Shown here piece after piece: positions 45,262-53,006 of a DNA stretch of 64,000 nt. This stretch comes from Candidatus Endomicrobiellum cryptotermitis. Lineage in GTDB: Bacteria; Elusimicrobiota; Endomicrobiia; Endomicrobiales; Endomicrobiaceae. The translations under genes were made by a program, and so were the position numbers. Positions within the stretch are counted from its first letter, which is position 1. The number at the start of each line of letters is the position of its first letter. The DNA lies in contig JAIRNY010000020.1 of the NCBI GenBank assembly GCA_031257835.1, positions 62,001-126,000 of the forward strand. Direction: 5' to 3'. The notes under the pieces are model-generated. The model did no database searches. It had not been told where the DNA came from and worked only from the letters and a program-made list of their open reading frames with translations.

Positions 45262-45703
45262 AAAAGTAAAAAAACAACAAATAACACATTATGATATTAT
45301 ATTACATTTTATTGTTTCTTTCAAGATAATGTATTGGCTATCATCTATATATACAATACTTTCCTTGTCCTTCAAATTTGAAATATTAGCTGCAAGTTAC
45401 TAGCTTAATTGTCTGTCCTGACAAACATAGACTCGGAAACAATAGCAGCAAAAAGAAAAAAATGACCCAATTTTAAATCCTGACCAATTTTTATATGTTT
45501 TTTATTATTTTGTCTAGCTAGTCTTTTTACCAACGATATAAACTAAGATTAGCACATAAACTTTGTGTGTTTGGCAAGACTATTGAGGCCTTCAGACTTA
45601 TCAGCATTTTTAACATTAAATAATTTAAACATTACTACAACGGAGTATAAATCTGACTCTTTATTTGCATATACATGCAACGTTTTTAAATATAGTTAAA
45701 AAA
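45262..45703. other. Gene-free AT-rich stretch
   Basis: No open frame of note, no RNA gene and no clear terminator were found on either strand between the tRNA-Leu and bioA. A short CTGACCAATTTTTA motif near 45479 weakly recalls CTGACCGATTTTAAGG at 40046 and TTGACCGGTTTTAAGG at 54104. Confidence 0.4.
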
Positions 45704-47107
45704 TTAAAGGTTATCAAGTTCTATTTTAATTGCTTTAATTACTTTTGAAACTTCTTGTTTAGTAATTATAAGCGGCAAAAACAAAACAAGTACATCTCCT
45801 AGGTTTCTTATTATCATGCCATGCTTCCTCAGCTTATTACAGATTTGAGCACCTATTTTAAGTTTATAGTTATAAGGTTTGCATGTTTGTTTATTTTCTA
45901 CAATTTCTATCCCTACCATTACTCCACACTGTCTAATATTTCCTACTCTAATATGATTTAAAAGTCCCTCTAATCCTTTTTCTAAATGTTTAATTATATC
46001 ATTTGTTTTTTCTAAGATGTTATCTTTTTTAAATATCTCAACAACAGCGTTTGCAGTTGCACAAGCTAAAGGGTTTGCAGTATAAGAATGCCCGTGAAAA
46101 AATGTTTTAAACTCTTCATACTTACCTAAAAAAGCATTATAAATTTTGTTTGTAGTAACCGTAACTGCCAAAGGTAAATACCCACCTGTTATGCCCTTTG
46201 ATAAACACATAAAATCTGACTGCACATTTTCATGCTCTATAGCAAACATTTTGCCAGTCCTACCAAAACCTGTAGCAACTTCATCACAAATCAAAAGAAC
46301 ATCGTACTTTTTACAAAGTTTTGCATACTCAGCCAAATATCCCTTAGGCATTACTATCATACCAAAAGCAGCTTGGTTTAAAGGTTCTATGATTGCAGCT
46401 GCAATCTTTTTTGAATGTTTAACTAAAATTTGTTCAACTTGTTTTATACATTCACCCTTACAACCAACTTGTACATTATGAGCCTTAAAATTTTTTGCTT
46501 TTTGAGGAAATGGTATATCTTTTGTTCTAAACTTGCACCTATAACAATACGGTGACATTGTAAAATAATTTTTGAAAAGTAAAGATTTAAATCTAGCATG
46601 AAATAAGTCTGTACCACCAACAGAAACTGCGCCTATAGTATCTCCATGATATGCATTTTTTAAAGATAAAAACATCGTTCTTTTTTCTTTTTTAAACTGC
46701 CAATATTGATATGCCATTTTTAAAGCAACTTCTACTGCCGTTGAGCCATTGTCAGAATAAAAAACTTTTTTTAAATTTTGAGGTAAAATAGTTAAAAGTT
46801 TTTCAGAAAGCTCTATCGCTGGCACATGCGTAAGACCTAAAAAAGTAGTATGAGCAACTTTGTCAATTTGCACTTTTATTGCTTTATCTATTAAACTATT
46901 TCTATGCCCTAAAATATTAACCCATAAAGATGAAACCCCATCAATATACTTTTTACCATCAACATCGTATAAATAAACGCCTTTTGCTTTATCAATAATT
47001 AAAGGCTCGTTAGGGTCATTATTTACCCAGTCTGCCATTTGCGTAAATGGATGCCAAATATTTTTCTTGTCAAGTTGAACGTATTTTTCTTTTAACCTAT
47101 TATCCAT
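45704..47107 (-). CDS. bioA: Adenosylmethionine-8-amino-7-oxononanoate aminotransferase
   Basis: BioA makes 7,8-diaminopelargonate with SAM as amino donor. The 467-residue PLP enzyme has H-P-F-T-Q-M near 20, G-S-T-A-V-E-V-A near 122, Y-H-G-D-T-I-G-A near 154, D-E-V-A-T-G-F-G-R-T-G near 277, the PLP lysine in L-S-K-G-I-T-G-G-Y-L-P near 308, and G-H-S-Y-T-A-N-P near 343. A cysteine-rich insert (C-Y-R-C near 193, C-K-G-E-C near 222) lengthens it relative to E. coli and looks like the extension in some Firmicute BioA proteins. It overlaps bioD by 16 bp. Confidence 0.92.
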   Translation of the reverse strand: MDNRLKEKYVQLDKKNIWHPFTQMADWVNNDPNEPLIIDKAKGVYLYDVDGKKYIDGVSSLWVNILGHRNSLIDKAIKVQIDKVAHTTFLGLTHVPAIELSEKLLTILPQNLKKVFYSDNGSTAVEVALKMAYQYWQFKKEKRTMFLSLKNAYHGDTIGAVSVGGTDLFHARFKSLLFKNYFTMSPYCYRCKFRTKDIPFPQKAKNFKAHNVQVGCKGECIKQVEQILVKHSKKIAAAIIEPLNQAAFGMIVMPKGYLAEYAKLCKKYDVLLICDEVATGFGRTGKMFAIEHENVQSDFMCLSKGITGGYLPLAVTVTTNKIYNAFLGKYEEFKTFFHGHSYTANPLACATANAVVEIFKKDNILEKTNDIIKHLEKGLEGLLNHIRVGNIRQCGVMVGIEIVENKQTCKPYNYKLKIGAQICNKLRKHGMIIRNLGDVLVLFLPLIITKQEVSKVIKAIKIELDNL

Positions 47108-47745
47108 TTGTTTTTCCTTAAATCTATTTTTTCATTACAACCTAAACTTAAAACATTTAATTTTGTTATTCTTTTTATCAAAGCTGCATTTGTTTTAGAT
47201 GATATGTCATCTTTATTTTTATTACCATTTAACACAATGCCCAATATTTTTTGATTATTCTTGGAACTTAATTCCTTTTTTAACTGTTCTATCGTAAGAA
47301 GAGTATGGTTAATAGTACCCAAATTGTGTCTAGCAATAACAATGGTAGGTAAATTAAATTTTTTTATTAAGTCAACAACGAAAAAGTTATGTTTTAATGG
47401 AACAAGCACTCCTCCTACACCTTCAACTATTGTAAACTCATACTTGTTTAAGAAATATTCAAAATGAGAATAAACTTTTCTTAAGTTAAATCTTTTATTT
47501 TCAATTAAAGATGCCCCATACGGAGACATAGGATTTTTAAAAAATATAGGAGTAACCTTTTCTGCTGATTCTCTTATTTGAGAAGATTTAATTAATTCTT
47601 TTGCATCGTTTCTATCTCCACTAGAAACTGGCTTAAAAACACCAATGTTTATATTTAAATTTTTTAAAGCTTCTGCTATTTTGCAAGAAACATATGTTTT
47701 ACCTACTTCTGTATCTGTAGCAGTTACAAACACACCTTTATACAT
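47092..47745 (-). CDS. bioD: Dethiobiotin synthetase
   Basis: BioD closes the ureido ring with CO2 and ATP. The 217-residue P-loop enzyme has T-A-T-D-T-E-V-G-K-T-Y near 7-17, K-P-V-S-S-G near 39, V-E-G-V-G-G-V-L-V-P near 117 and V-L-N-G-N near 181. It leads the bioD-bioA pair behind a good promoter and a GGAGGTG ribosome site. Confidence 0.93.
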   Translation of the reverse strand: MYKGVFVTATDTEVGKTYVSCKIAEALKNLNINIGVFKPVSSGDRNDAKELIKSSQIRESAEKVTPIFFKNPMSPYGASLIENKRFNLRKVYSHFEYFLNKYEFTIVEGVGGVLVPLKHNFFVVDLIKKFNLPTIVIARHNLGTINHTLLTIEQLKKELSSKNNQKILGIVLNGNKNKDDISSKTNAALIKRITKLNVLSLGCNEKIDLRKNKWIIG

Positions 47746-47766
47746 TACACCTCCACAATGAAAAAT

Positions 47767-47795
47767 ATTTTAAAACTAATTATTGTGTAAGTCAA
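47767..47795 (-). promoter_or_regulatory. bioDA promoter, possible BirA site
   Basis: Minus strand TTGACT (47790-47795), 17-bp spacer, TAAAAT (47767-47772). An imperfect inverted repeat with ends ATTATT...AATAAT overlaps the -35. BirA in this genome has a DNA-binding domain, so this is a candidate operator, but the repeat does not match the classic TTGTAAAC pattern well. Confidence 0.5.
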
Positions 47796-47847
47796 ATTAT
47801 GTTATAAATAATGATTTTAAGATGGTTTAAAACACTTAGTGTCCCTA

Positions 47848-47876
47848 TTTACAAATATCTTTTAGTAGCTTATAAT
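47848..47876 (+). promoter_or_regulatory. Sigma-70-type promoter for the cyclophilin gene
   Basis: TTTACA (47848-47853), 17-bp spacer, TATAAT (47871-47876). Predicted start near 47883 leaves a leader of about 75 nt. It diverges from the bioDA promoter. Confidence 0.65.
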
Positions 47877-47910
47877 TAATGATATGGAAAAATTAGTAAT
47901 ATATTTAATA

Positions 47911-47937
47911 AGCACTCAATTAGTGACATGAGTGTTT
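47911..47937 (+). promoter_or_regulatory. CIRCE-like inverted repeat in the cyclophilin leader
   Basis: GCACTCA (47912-47918) and TGAGTGT (47929-47935) are inverted and flanked by A/T extensions, recalling the HrcA operator TTAGCACTC-N9-GAGTGCTAA. The spacing between CACTC and GAGTG is 12, not 9, so a true CIRCE is doubtful; an RNA hairpin near the ribosome site is an alternative. Confidence 0.3.
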
Positions 47938-47958
47938 AATTTTAAGGAGAACACACCA

Positions 47959-48462
47959 ATGGATGCAATCATTGAAACATCTTTAGGAACAATTAAAATT
48001 AAACTTTTCCCTAAAAACGCACCGCTTACAGTTTCAAACTTTGTTGAACTTGCTTGTGGTACAAAAAAATTTACAGATCCTAAAACTGGCAAAAAGATAA
48101 AGAAAAAATTTTATGATGGTCTTACTTTCCATAGAGTAATACCAGAATTTATGATACAAGGTGGATGTCCTTTAGGATCTGGCAAAGGTGGGGCTGGATA
48201 TAATCTTGAAGATGAAATAGACCCTAGTCTTAAATTTGATAAGCCAGGAATGCTTGCCATGGCAAATATTGGCCCTAACACAAGTGGTTCTCAGTTTTTT
48301 ATAACTGAAACTGCTATACCTTGGCTTAATTACACCAACACAATTTTCGGCCAGGTTAAAGAAGGGTTAGACATTGTAAAAAAGATAGCCAGAGTAGAGG
48401 TAAATTTTTCAGATAAGCCTAAACACCCGGTAATAATAAAAACTATAACTATCCAACAATAA
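47959..48462 (+). CDS. Cyclophilin-type peptidyl-prolyl isomerase
   Basis: A 167-residue cytoplasmic cyclophilin, with no signal peptide from the chosen ATG (AAGGAG upstream). Active-site motifs are F-H-R-V-I-P-E-F-M-I-Q-G-G near 57-69 with the catalytic Arg, A-M-A-N, then T-S-G-S-Q-F-F-I-T near 116, and W-L-N-Y-T-N-T-I-F-G near 131. The usual Trp/His in the W-L-D-x-x-H segment is replaced by N-Y-T-N. It is followed 18 bp later by the DJ-1 family gene. Confidence 0.93.
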   Translation: MDAIIETSLGTIKIKLFPKNAPLTVSNFVELACGTKKFTDPKTGKKIKKKFYDGLTFHRVIPEFMIQGGCPLGSGKGGAGYNLEDEIDPSLKFDKPGMLAMANIGPNTSGSQFFITETAIPWLNYTNTIFGQVKEGLDIVKKIARVEVNFSDKPKHPVIIKTITIQQ

Positions 48463-48480
48463 ACAATAAAAGAGGACCTT

Positions 48481-48990
48481 GTGAAAAAAGTTGTTTTTAT
48501 CACTGCTCCAGATACTTTTAGAGATGAAGAATATTATAAACCTAAAGAAGTACTTGAAAATGCTAATGTTGAAGTTGTAACAGCAAGCACAAAGATAGGC
48601 AAGCTAACTGGAAAATTTGGATTCAAAACAGTTAGCACACTCTTAATTAGCAATATTATCCCTAACAATTTTAATGCAATAGTGTATATAGGAGGAGGTG
48701 GCTCAAGTATATTTTTTAATAATGGAAAAGCTTTAAGTTTATCCATAGAGTTTTTCAAACTTAACAAAGTAGTAGCTTCTATATGTATTGCAGGAGTAAT
48801 CCTTGCAAATTCAGGAATTCTAAAAGATAAAAAAGCAACTGTATTTGTAGATGGGAAAGACACATTAATAAATAAAGGCGCCACATATACTGCTGCTCCT
48901 TTAGAGATTGATGGAAACATTATAACTGCAAACGGACCTGAGGTAGCTGAAGATTTCGGTAAAGCTATTCTAAAAGCAATAAACCTATAA
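48481..48990 (+). CDS. DJ-1/PfpI family protein
   Basis: A 169-residue class-I glutamine-amidotransferase-like protein beginning with GTG behind GAGGACC. The nucleophile-elbow cysteine is in S-I-C-I-A-G-V-I-L-A near 101, with Y-I-G-G-G-G-S near 74 and I-T-A-N-G-P near 152. Members include chaperones, deglycases and proteases; no more specific call is possible. Confidence 0.87.
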   Translation: MKKVVFITAPDTFRDEEYYKPKEVLENANVEVVTASTKIGKLTGKFGFKTVSTLLISNIIPNNFNAIVYIGGGGSSIFFNNGKALSLSIEFFKLNKVVASICIAGVILANSGILKDKKATVFVDGKDTLINKGATYTAAPLEIDGNIITANGPEVAEDFGKAILKAINL

Positions 48991-49030
48991 TTACAACTCA
49001 AAAAAATAGAATTAGTACTAAGCCTATTTT

Positions 49031-49297
49031 TTTGTAAAAGTTCAAACACATGTTGTACTTTTAGACTCATTTGACACATAAACAGTTAGTTTGGTCTAGT
49101 TTATAACCTTATCGAAGTTACCTAAAAGCGCGGCTTATGAGCAATAAAATAAACATTTAATATTTCAAGTTAGCATTGCCTGAACCAAAATACATATAAG
49201 TCTTTCTTGTCTTATCATTTTGCAAGTTTGCTAATTCGTTTAAATGTTTGTTGCGATTGCTCTAGTAACATAGATAAGGTTATAAACTAGACCAAAC
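49031..49297. repeat. Palindromic repeat element, copy B
   Basis: A ~209-bp imperfect palindrome (49089-49297) whose ends GTTTGGTCTAGTTTATAACC and GGTTATAAACTAGACCAAAC are perfectly complementary. The preceding 58 bp match the flank of copy A. Relative to that flank the inner part (the GCAATCGCAACAAACATTTAA segment) is in the opposite orientation to copy A. Confidence 0.78.
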
Positions 49298-49349
49298 ATC
49301 CGCTGCATTTATTTTGAGTTTTGAGTTACTATTTTATATAATCAGTCAA

Positions 49350-50195
49350 ATGAAAAATATAGACATGCTTATAAAACTTGCATTAAAAGAAGACGGCGTT
49401 TTTAAAGATATTACCACAAAAGAGTTTATCCCAAAAGATAAAAAAGCAAGGGCTATATTGTTTGCTAAAAAACATGGTATTCTTTGCGGTATAGATATTT
49501 TTATAAAGGTGTTTAAAGAAGTTGATAAGAATTGTAAAGTTTCAATAAAATTGAAAGACGGTGCAAAAATTAAACCAGGCGATAAGATTCTAGAAATTTA
49601 CGGTTTAGCTAAATTAATTTTAGCAGCAGAAAGAACAGCTCTTAACTTTTTACAATATTTATCTGGAATTGCAACTTTAACAAATCTTTTTGTACAAGCC
49701 ATTAAAAATGGTAAACCAAAAATATACGATACAAGAAAAACACTGCCAGGTTATAGAGAACTTGCAAAGTATGCAGTAAAGTGTGGTGGAGGGTTTAACC
49801 ACAGAATGGGGCTCTATGATATGGCATTAATAAAAGATAACCACTTAAAACTTACTACAGATTTAAAAACTAAAGTGGCAACATTTAGAAAAACATACAA
49901 TAAAATTCCTGTTGAAATTGAGTGTGAAACAATACAAGAAGTAAAACAAGCTGTTGACGCAAAGGCAGACATTATAATGTTAGATAACACTTCTATCAGC
50001 AACACAAAAAAAATGATTAAACTTATAAGGAATAATTCTAACATACAGTATAAGCCAGAGATAGAAATTTCAGGGGGAGTAACCTTAAAAGCTGCAAAAA
50101 GTTTCTCTAAGATTGACGCTGATAGGATTTCTGTAGGAATGCTTACGCATTCTGTTACAGCCTTAGATTTATCTTTAGAAGTAACAATAAAATGA
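49350..50195 (+). CDS. nadC: Nicotinate-nucleotide pyrophosphorylase (carboxylating)
   Basis: NadC turns quinolinate and PRPP into nicotinate mononucleotide. The 281-residue protein from ATG 49350 has A-E-R-T-A-L-N-F-L near 90, D-T-R-K-T-L-P-G-Y-R near 127, K-Y-A-V-K-C-G-G-G near 142, and I-E-I-S-G-G-V near 230. The 12-codon longer TTG-start form is less likely. There is no obvious ribosome site. It overlaps birA by 4 bp. Confidence 0.93.
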   Translation: MKNIDMLIKLALKEDGVFKDITTKEFIPKDKKARAILFAKKHGILCGIDIFIKVFKEVDKNCKVSIKLKDGAKIKPGDKILEIYGLAKLILAAERTALNFLQYLSGIATLTNLFVQAIKNGKPKIYDTRKTLPGYRELAKYAVKCGGGFNHRMGLYDMALIKDNHLKLTTDLKTKVATFRKTYNKIPVEIECETIQEVKQAVDAKADIIMLDNTSISNTKKMIKLIRNNSNIQYKPEIEISGGVTLKAAKSFSKIDADRISVGMLTHSVTALDLSLEVTIK

Positions 50196-51139
50196 CAAAC
50201 ATTATTAAAATTCTAGATTCAAGCAACCGCATTTCCGGAAGCGAAATAGGAAATATGCTTGGTATATCTAAAGTAGCAGTTTACAAGCAAATAAAAAATT
50301 TAAAACAAATTGGATACAATATAAAATCTTGTACAAAAGGGTACAAATTAATAAAAGGCAAAAAACTTTTTAATGAGTTTGAAATAGAATTTAATCTCAA
50401 CAAAAGTCTTGATGTATGTAAAATTATAAAATATTACAAAAAGTTACCTTCTACGCAAATTACAGTAAAAGCATTAGCTCAAAAAAACTTTAATGAAGGT
50501 ACAGTGGTAATAGCAGAAAAGCAAACAAGCGGTTATGGACGCATTAAAAGAGTTTGGAACTCTAATCCTGGCGGGTTATGGTTTTCTATACTTTTAAAGC
50601 CATTTCTGCACCCTGAAGAATCTTCTAAACTGGCATTGGTATTAAGTATTGCTCTAAAGCATACTTTTGATTTGTACACTATCGACTCAAAAATAAAATG
50701 GCCTAATGACATTTTTATAAACAACAAAAAAATAGCTGGTATAATAATAGAAATGTCTGCAGAACAAAACATTATAAATTGGGCAGTTGCAGGTGTTGGA
50801 ATAAATATTAATAATAAATTGCCAAAAGAAATACAAGAAACTTCTGTTTCTTTAAAAGAAATTGTAAACAAAGAAATAGACAGAACAGAGTTTATTTGTG
50901 AGTTTTTTATAAATTTTGAAAAACTGTACAACTCTTTTCAAAAAGAAGGGTTTAAACAGTTTTTAAGAGAGTACAATGACAACCTTTTATATAAGAATAA
51001 ACGTGTACTAATAGATACTGGTTACAATGTAATAGATGGAATAAATTTGGGCGTAGATGAAAACGGAATGCTTATAATTAATACCGAAAACAAGTTAAAA
51101 AAAATAAGTTCAGGCACTTTAAGAGAGTACAAAAAATAA
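50192..51139 (+). CDS. birA: Biotin-protein ligase/biotin operon repressor
   Basis: A 315-residue group-II BirA. The N-terminal winged helix (I-S-G-S-E-I-G-N-M-L-G-I-S-K-V-A-V-Y-K-Q) should bind DNA. The ligase domain has S-T-Q-I near 89, S-G-Y-G-R-I-K-R-V-W (the G-R-G-R-x-x-x-W equivalent) near 112, K-W-P-N-D near 168 and G-V-G-I-N-I-N near 205. It charges the biotin carrier with BioA/BioD-derived biotin and probably represses bioDA. Confidence 0.94.
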   Translation: MTNIIKILDSSNRISGSEIGNMLGISKVAVYKQIKNLKQIGYNIKSCTKGYKLIKGKKLFNEFEIEFNLNKSLDVCKIIKYYKKLPSTQITVKALAQKNFNEGTVVIAEKQTSGYGRIKRVWNSNPGGLWFSILLKPFLHPEESSKLALVLSIALKHTFDLYTIDSKIKWPNDIFINNKKIAGIIIEMSAEQNIINWAVAGVGININNKLPKEIQETSVSLKEIVNKEIDRTEFICEFFINFEKLYNSFQKEGFKQFLREYNDNLLYKNKRVLIDTGYNVIDGINLGVDENGMLIINTENKLKKISSGTLREYKK

Positions 51140-51155
51140 ATTGTGGTAGGATTAA

Positions 51156-51350
51156 ATGAAAAAAATTAAAATATTTTTTTATACTCTTTTTGTTTCAGAT
51201 GTTATTGCAGGCTTTGTTGTAGGGGAATTTGTAAGTTTGACTGCTGCAATTATTACAATTTTAGTTCTTTTGTTTCTAAATTTTACTGTCTATGCTATAA
51301 TTTTAAAACTCCATAAACAATTGGATAAGGTACGAAATGGAACAAAATAA
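51156..51350 (+). CDS. Small two-helix membrane protein
   Basis: A 64-residue protein with two predicted membrane helices (about 7-28 and 31-52) and a basic C-terminus. No family recognised. A TAGGA-like site precedes the ATG. It overlaps the next small gene by 14 bp, so the two are probably translated together and may form a complex. Confidence 0.6.
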   Translation: MKKIKIFFYTLFVSDVIAGFVVGEFVSLTAAIITILVLLFLNFTVYAIILKLHKQLDKVRNGTK

Positions 51351-51528
51351 AAAAGCAATTATTTATAAAAACTTGTTCTTAGTTTCAACTGCTTGTGGCG
51401 TTATAGGTATATATTTACTCTATAAACAATTTACTGTTTTAGGTTGGACACTTGTTTGTGTTTGGGCAGCACTTGCTATTTTAGTAAGAGTGTTAATAAT
51501 ACTAGACAAAAAATTTACACAAAAATAA
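51337..51528 (+). CDS. Small two-helix membrane protein
   Basis: A 63-residue protein with two predicted helices (L-F-L-V-S-T-A-C-G-V-I-G-I-Y-L-L and W-T-L-V-C-V-W-A-A-L-A-I-L-V). The start lies inside the preceding small gene behind AAGGTACGA. No family recognised. It precedes ybaB by 12 bp. Confidence 0.6.
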   Translation: MEQNKKAIIYKNLFLVSTACGVIGIYLLYKQFTVLGWTLVCVWAALAILVRVLIILDKKFTQK

Positions 51529-51540
51529 AGGAGATTTTAA

Positions 51541-51840
51541 ATGGAATTGTTTAAGATGGCAAAAGAAGCAATTGCTATGAGAAGTAAATTAAGTGAAATG
51601 GATAAAAAGTTAAAGGCTAAAATTATTGAAATAGAGCATAAAGGTATAAAAATCCAAGTAAATGCCAAAAATGAATTTTTAAGTTTAAATATACCTGAAG
51701 ACTTGCTTGCAGAAAAAAAAGAAAAATTAGAAAAACACATACTTACCGCTTTTCAAGAAGCTGGCAAAAAAGCGCAAACTGTAATGGCTGAAGAAGCTAA
51801 AAGTTTAACCGGCGGTTTAAAAATACCTGGCTTAAATTAA
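51541..51840 (+). CDS. YbaB/EbfC-type nucleoid-associated protein
   Basis: A 99-residue protein with the YbaB layout: an N-terminal amphipathic helix with M-A-K-E-A, a central beta part (I-E-H-K-G-I-K-I-Q-V-N-A-K-N-E), and a helical K-E-K-L-E-K-H-I-L-T-A-F-Q-E-A followed by a Gly-rich L-T-G-G-L-K-I-P-G end. Homologues bind DNA as dimers. Usual neighbours dnaX and recR are not present, which lowers certainty slightly. An AAGGAG site precedes the ATG. Confidence 0.75.
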   Translation: MELFKMAKEAIAMRSKLSEMDKKLKAKIIEIEHKGIKIQVNAKNEFLSLNIPEDLLAEKKEKLEKHILTAFQEAGKKAQTVMAEEAKSLTGGLKIPGLN

Positions 51841-51866
51841 ACTTTTCTTTTTTGTAACAGAACTTT

Positions 51867-51908
51867 AAACAGATAATAGAGATTTTATCTCTATTATCTG
51901 TTTATTTT
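51867..51908 (+). terminator. Intrinsic terminator after ybaB
   Basis: A perfect 17-bp stem (51867-51883 with 51887-51903, AAACAGATAATAGAGAT and its complement) with a TTT loop, followed by ATTTTT. It ends the nadC-ybaB run. Confidence 0.85.
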
Positions 51909-51917
51909 TGGTATAAT
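51909..51917 (+). promoter_or_regulatory. Extended -10 promoter for hydE
   Basis: TGGTATAAT is an extended -10 element directly after the terminator's T-run. The hydE ATG begins 8 bp after the -10, so the transcript would be leaderless or nearly so. No -35 match is evident. Confidence 0.55.
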
Positions 51918-51924
51918 ATCGAAA

Positions 51925-52983
51925 ATGAAACATAATATTGATTACATACTACAAAAGATTATAAGTTCACGTAATTTACATGAAGAAGAAATACTGTATC
52001 TTTTAAAAACTAAAGATACAAAAAAGCTTACTTCTTTTGCAGATATGGTAAGAAAGAAATATGTAGGTAATGAAGTACATTTAAGAGCATTAATAGAATT
52101 CTCAAATTATTGTAAACAAAACTGCCTTTATTGCGGCCTACAAAGAACCAATTTAAAGTTGGAAAGGTATCGTATAAAAGAACAAGAGATAGTTAGCTTA
52201 GCAAAACAAGCAAAAGATTTCGGTTATAAAACTGTGGTTTTACAGTCAGGTGAAGACGAGTACTATAATGTAAACAAAATGACATATATAATATCTGAAA
52301 TAAAAAAGTTAGATATTGCTATAACTTTAAGTGTTGGTGAAAAAACTTTTAATGAGTACAAAGCATACAAAGAAGCAGGTGCTGATAGGTACTTGCTTAG
52401 AATAGAAACCACAGACGAAGTTCTTTACAATAAACTTGACCCTGATATGAGCTTAAAAAATAGAATGATATGTCTTGAAAATATTAAAAAACTCGGGTTT
52501 GAAGTAGGGTCTGGAATAATGGTTGGCTTGCCAGGGCAAACACTTGAAAGTATTGCAAAAGATATTGTGTACTTAAAATCTATACCTGTAGATATGGCGG
52601 GGATAGGACCTTTTATTTATAATCCAGATACTTCTTTACAATTTAAAAGTATAAATCAGTACGACAATTTTGATTTGTCTCTTAAAGTTATGGCTATTTT
52701 ACGGTTAATTATGCCAGATATTAATATACCTGCCACAACTGCAATGGAAACTTTAAACCCTAATGGCAGACTTATAGCTTTACAAAGTGGAGCTAATGTT
52801 GTTATGCCTAACGCTACAGAAACTATTTACAGAAAAAAATATGGAATATATCCAGGGAAAATCTGTTTAAACGATTCTCCTGGACACTGTAGAGCTTGTA
52901 TAGAAAATAAAATTAAATCTATAGGTAGGTTTGTTTCTAAAAGTAAAGGATTTCATAATCCTTATGTTAATGTTACAATATAG
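51925..52983 (+). CDS. hydE: [FeFe]-hydrogenase H-cluster maturase HydE (radical SAM)
   Basis: HydE takes part in building the dithiomethylamine bridge of the hydrogenase H-cluster. The 352-residue radical-SAM protein has C-x3-C-x2-C as Y-C-K-Q-N-C-L-Y-C at 63-70, L-Q-S-G-E-D near 106, and G-L-P-G-Q-T near 201. The C-terminal C-x7-C-x2-C (about 314-325), which binds the auxiliary cluster in many HydE proteins, is present. No hydrogenase, hydF or hydG lies in the window. Confidence 0.93.
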   Translation: MKHNIDYILQKIISSRNLHEEEILYLLKTKDTKKLTSFADMVRKKYVGNEVHLRALIEFSNYCKQNCLYCGLQRTNLKLERYRIKEQEIVSLAKQAKDFGYKTVVLQSGEDEYYNVNKMTYIISEIKKLDIAITLSVGEKTFNEYKAYKEAGADRYLLRIETTDEVLYNKLDPDMSLKNRMICLENIKKLGFEVGSGIMVGLPGQTLESIAKDIVYLKSIPVDMAGIGPFIYNPDTSLQFKSINQYDNFDLSLKVMAILRLIMPDINIPATTAMETLNPNGRLIALQSGANVVMPNATETIYRKKYGIYPGKICLNDSPGHCRACIENKIKSIGRFVSKSKGFHNPYVNVTI

Positions 52984-53006
52984 TTAAATTTATAGAGAAT
53001 TTTAGC

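Noticed and set aside
45470..45500. Third copy of a CTGACCGATTTTAAGG motif seen at 40046 and 54104
   Set aside because: The match is short and degenerate; two good copies are too few to define a repeat.
47746..47847. Classic BirA operator before bioD
   Set aside because: An imperfect inverted repeat overlaps the promoter, but it does not match the TTGTAAAC-type half-sites, so only a weak note was made.
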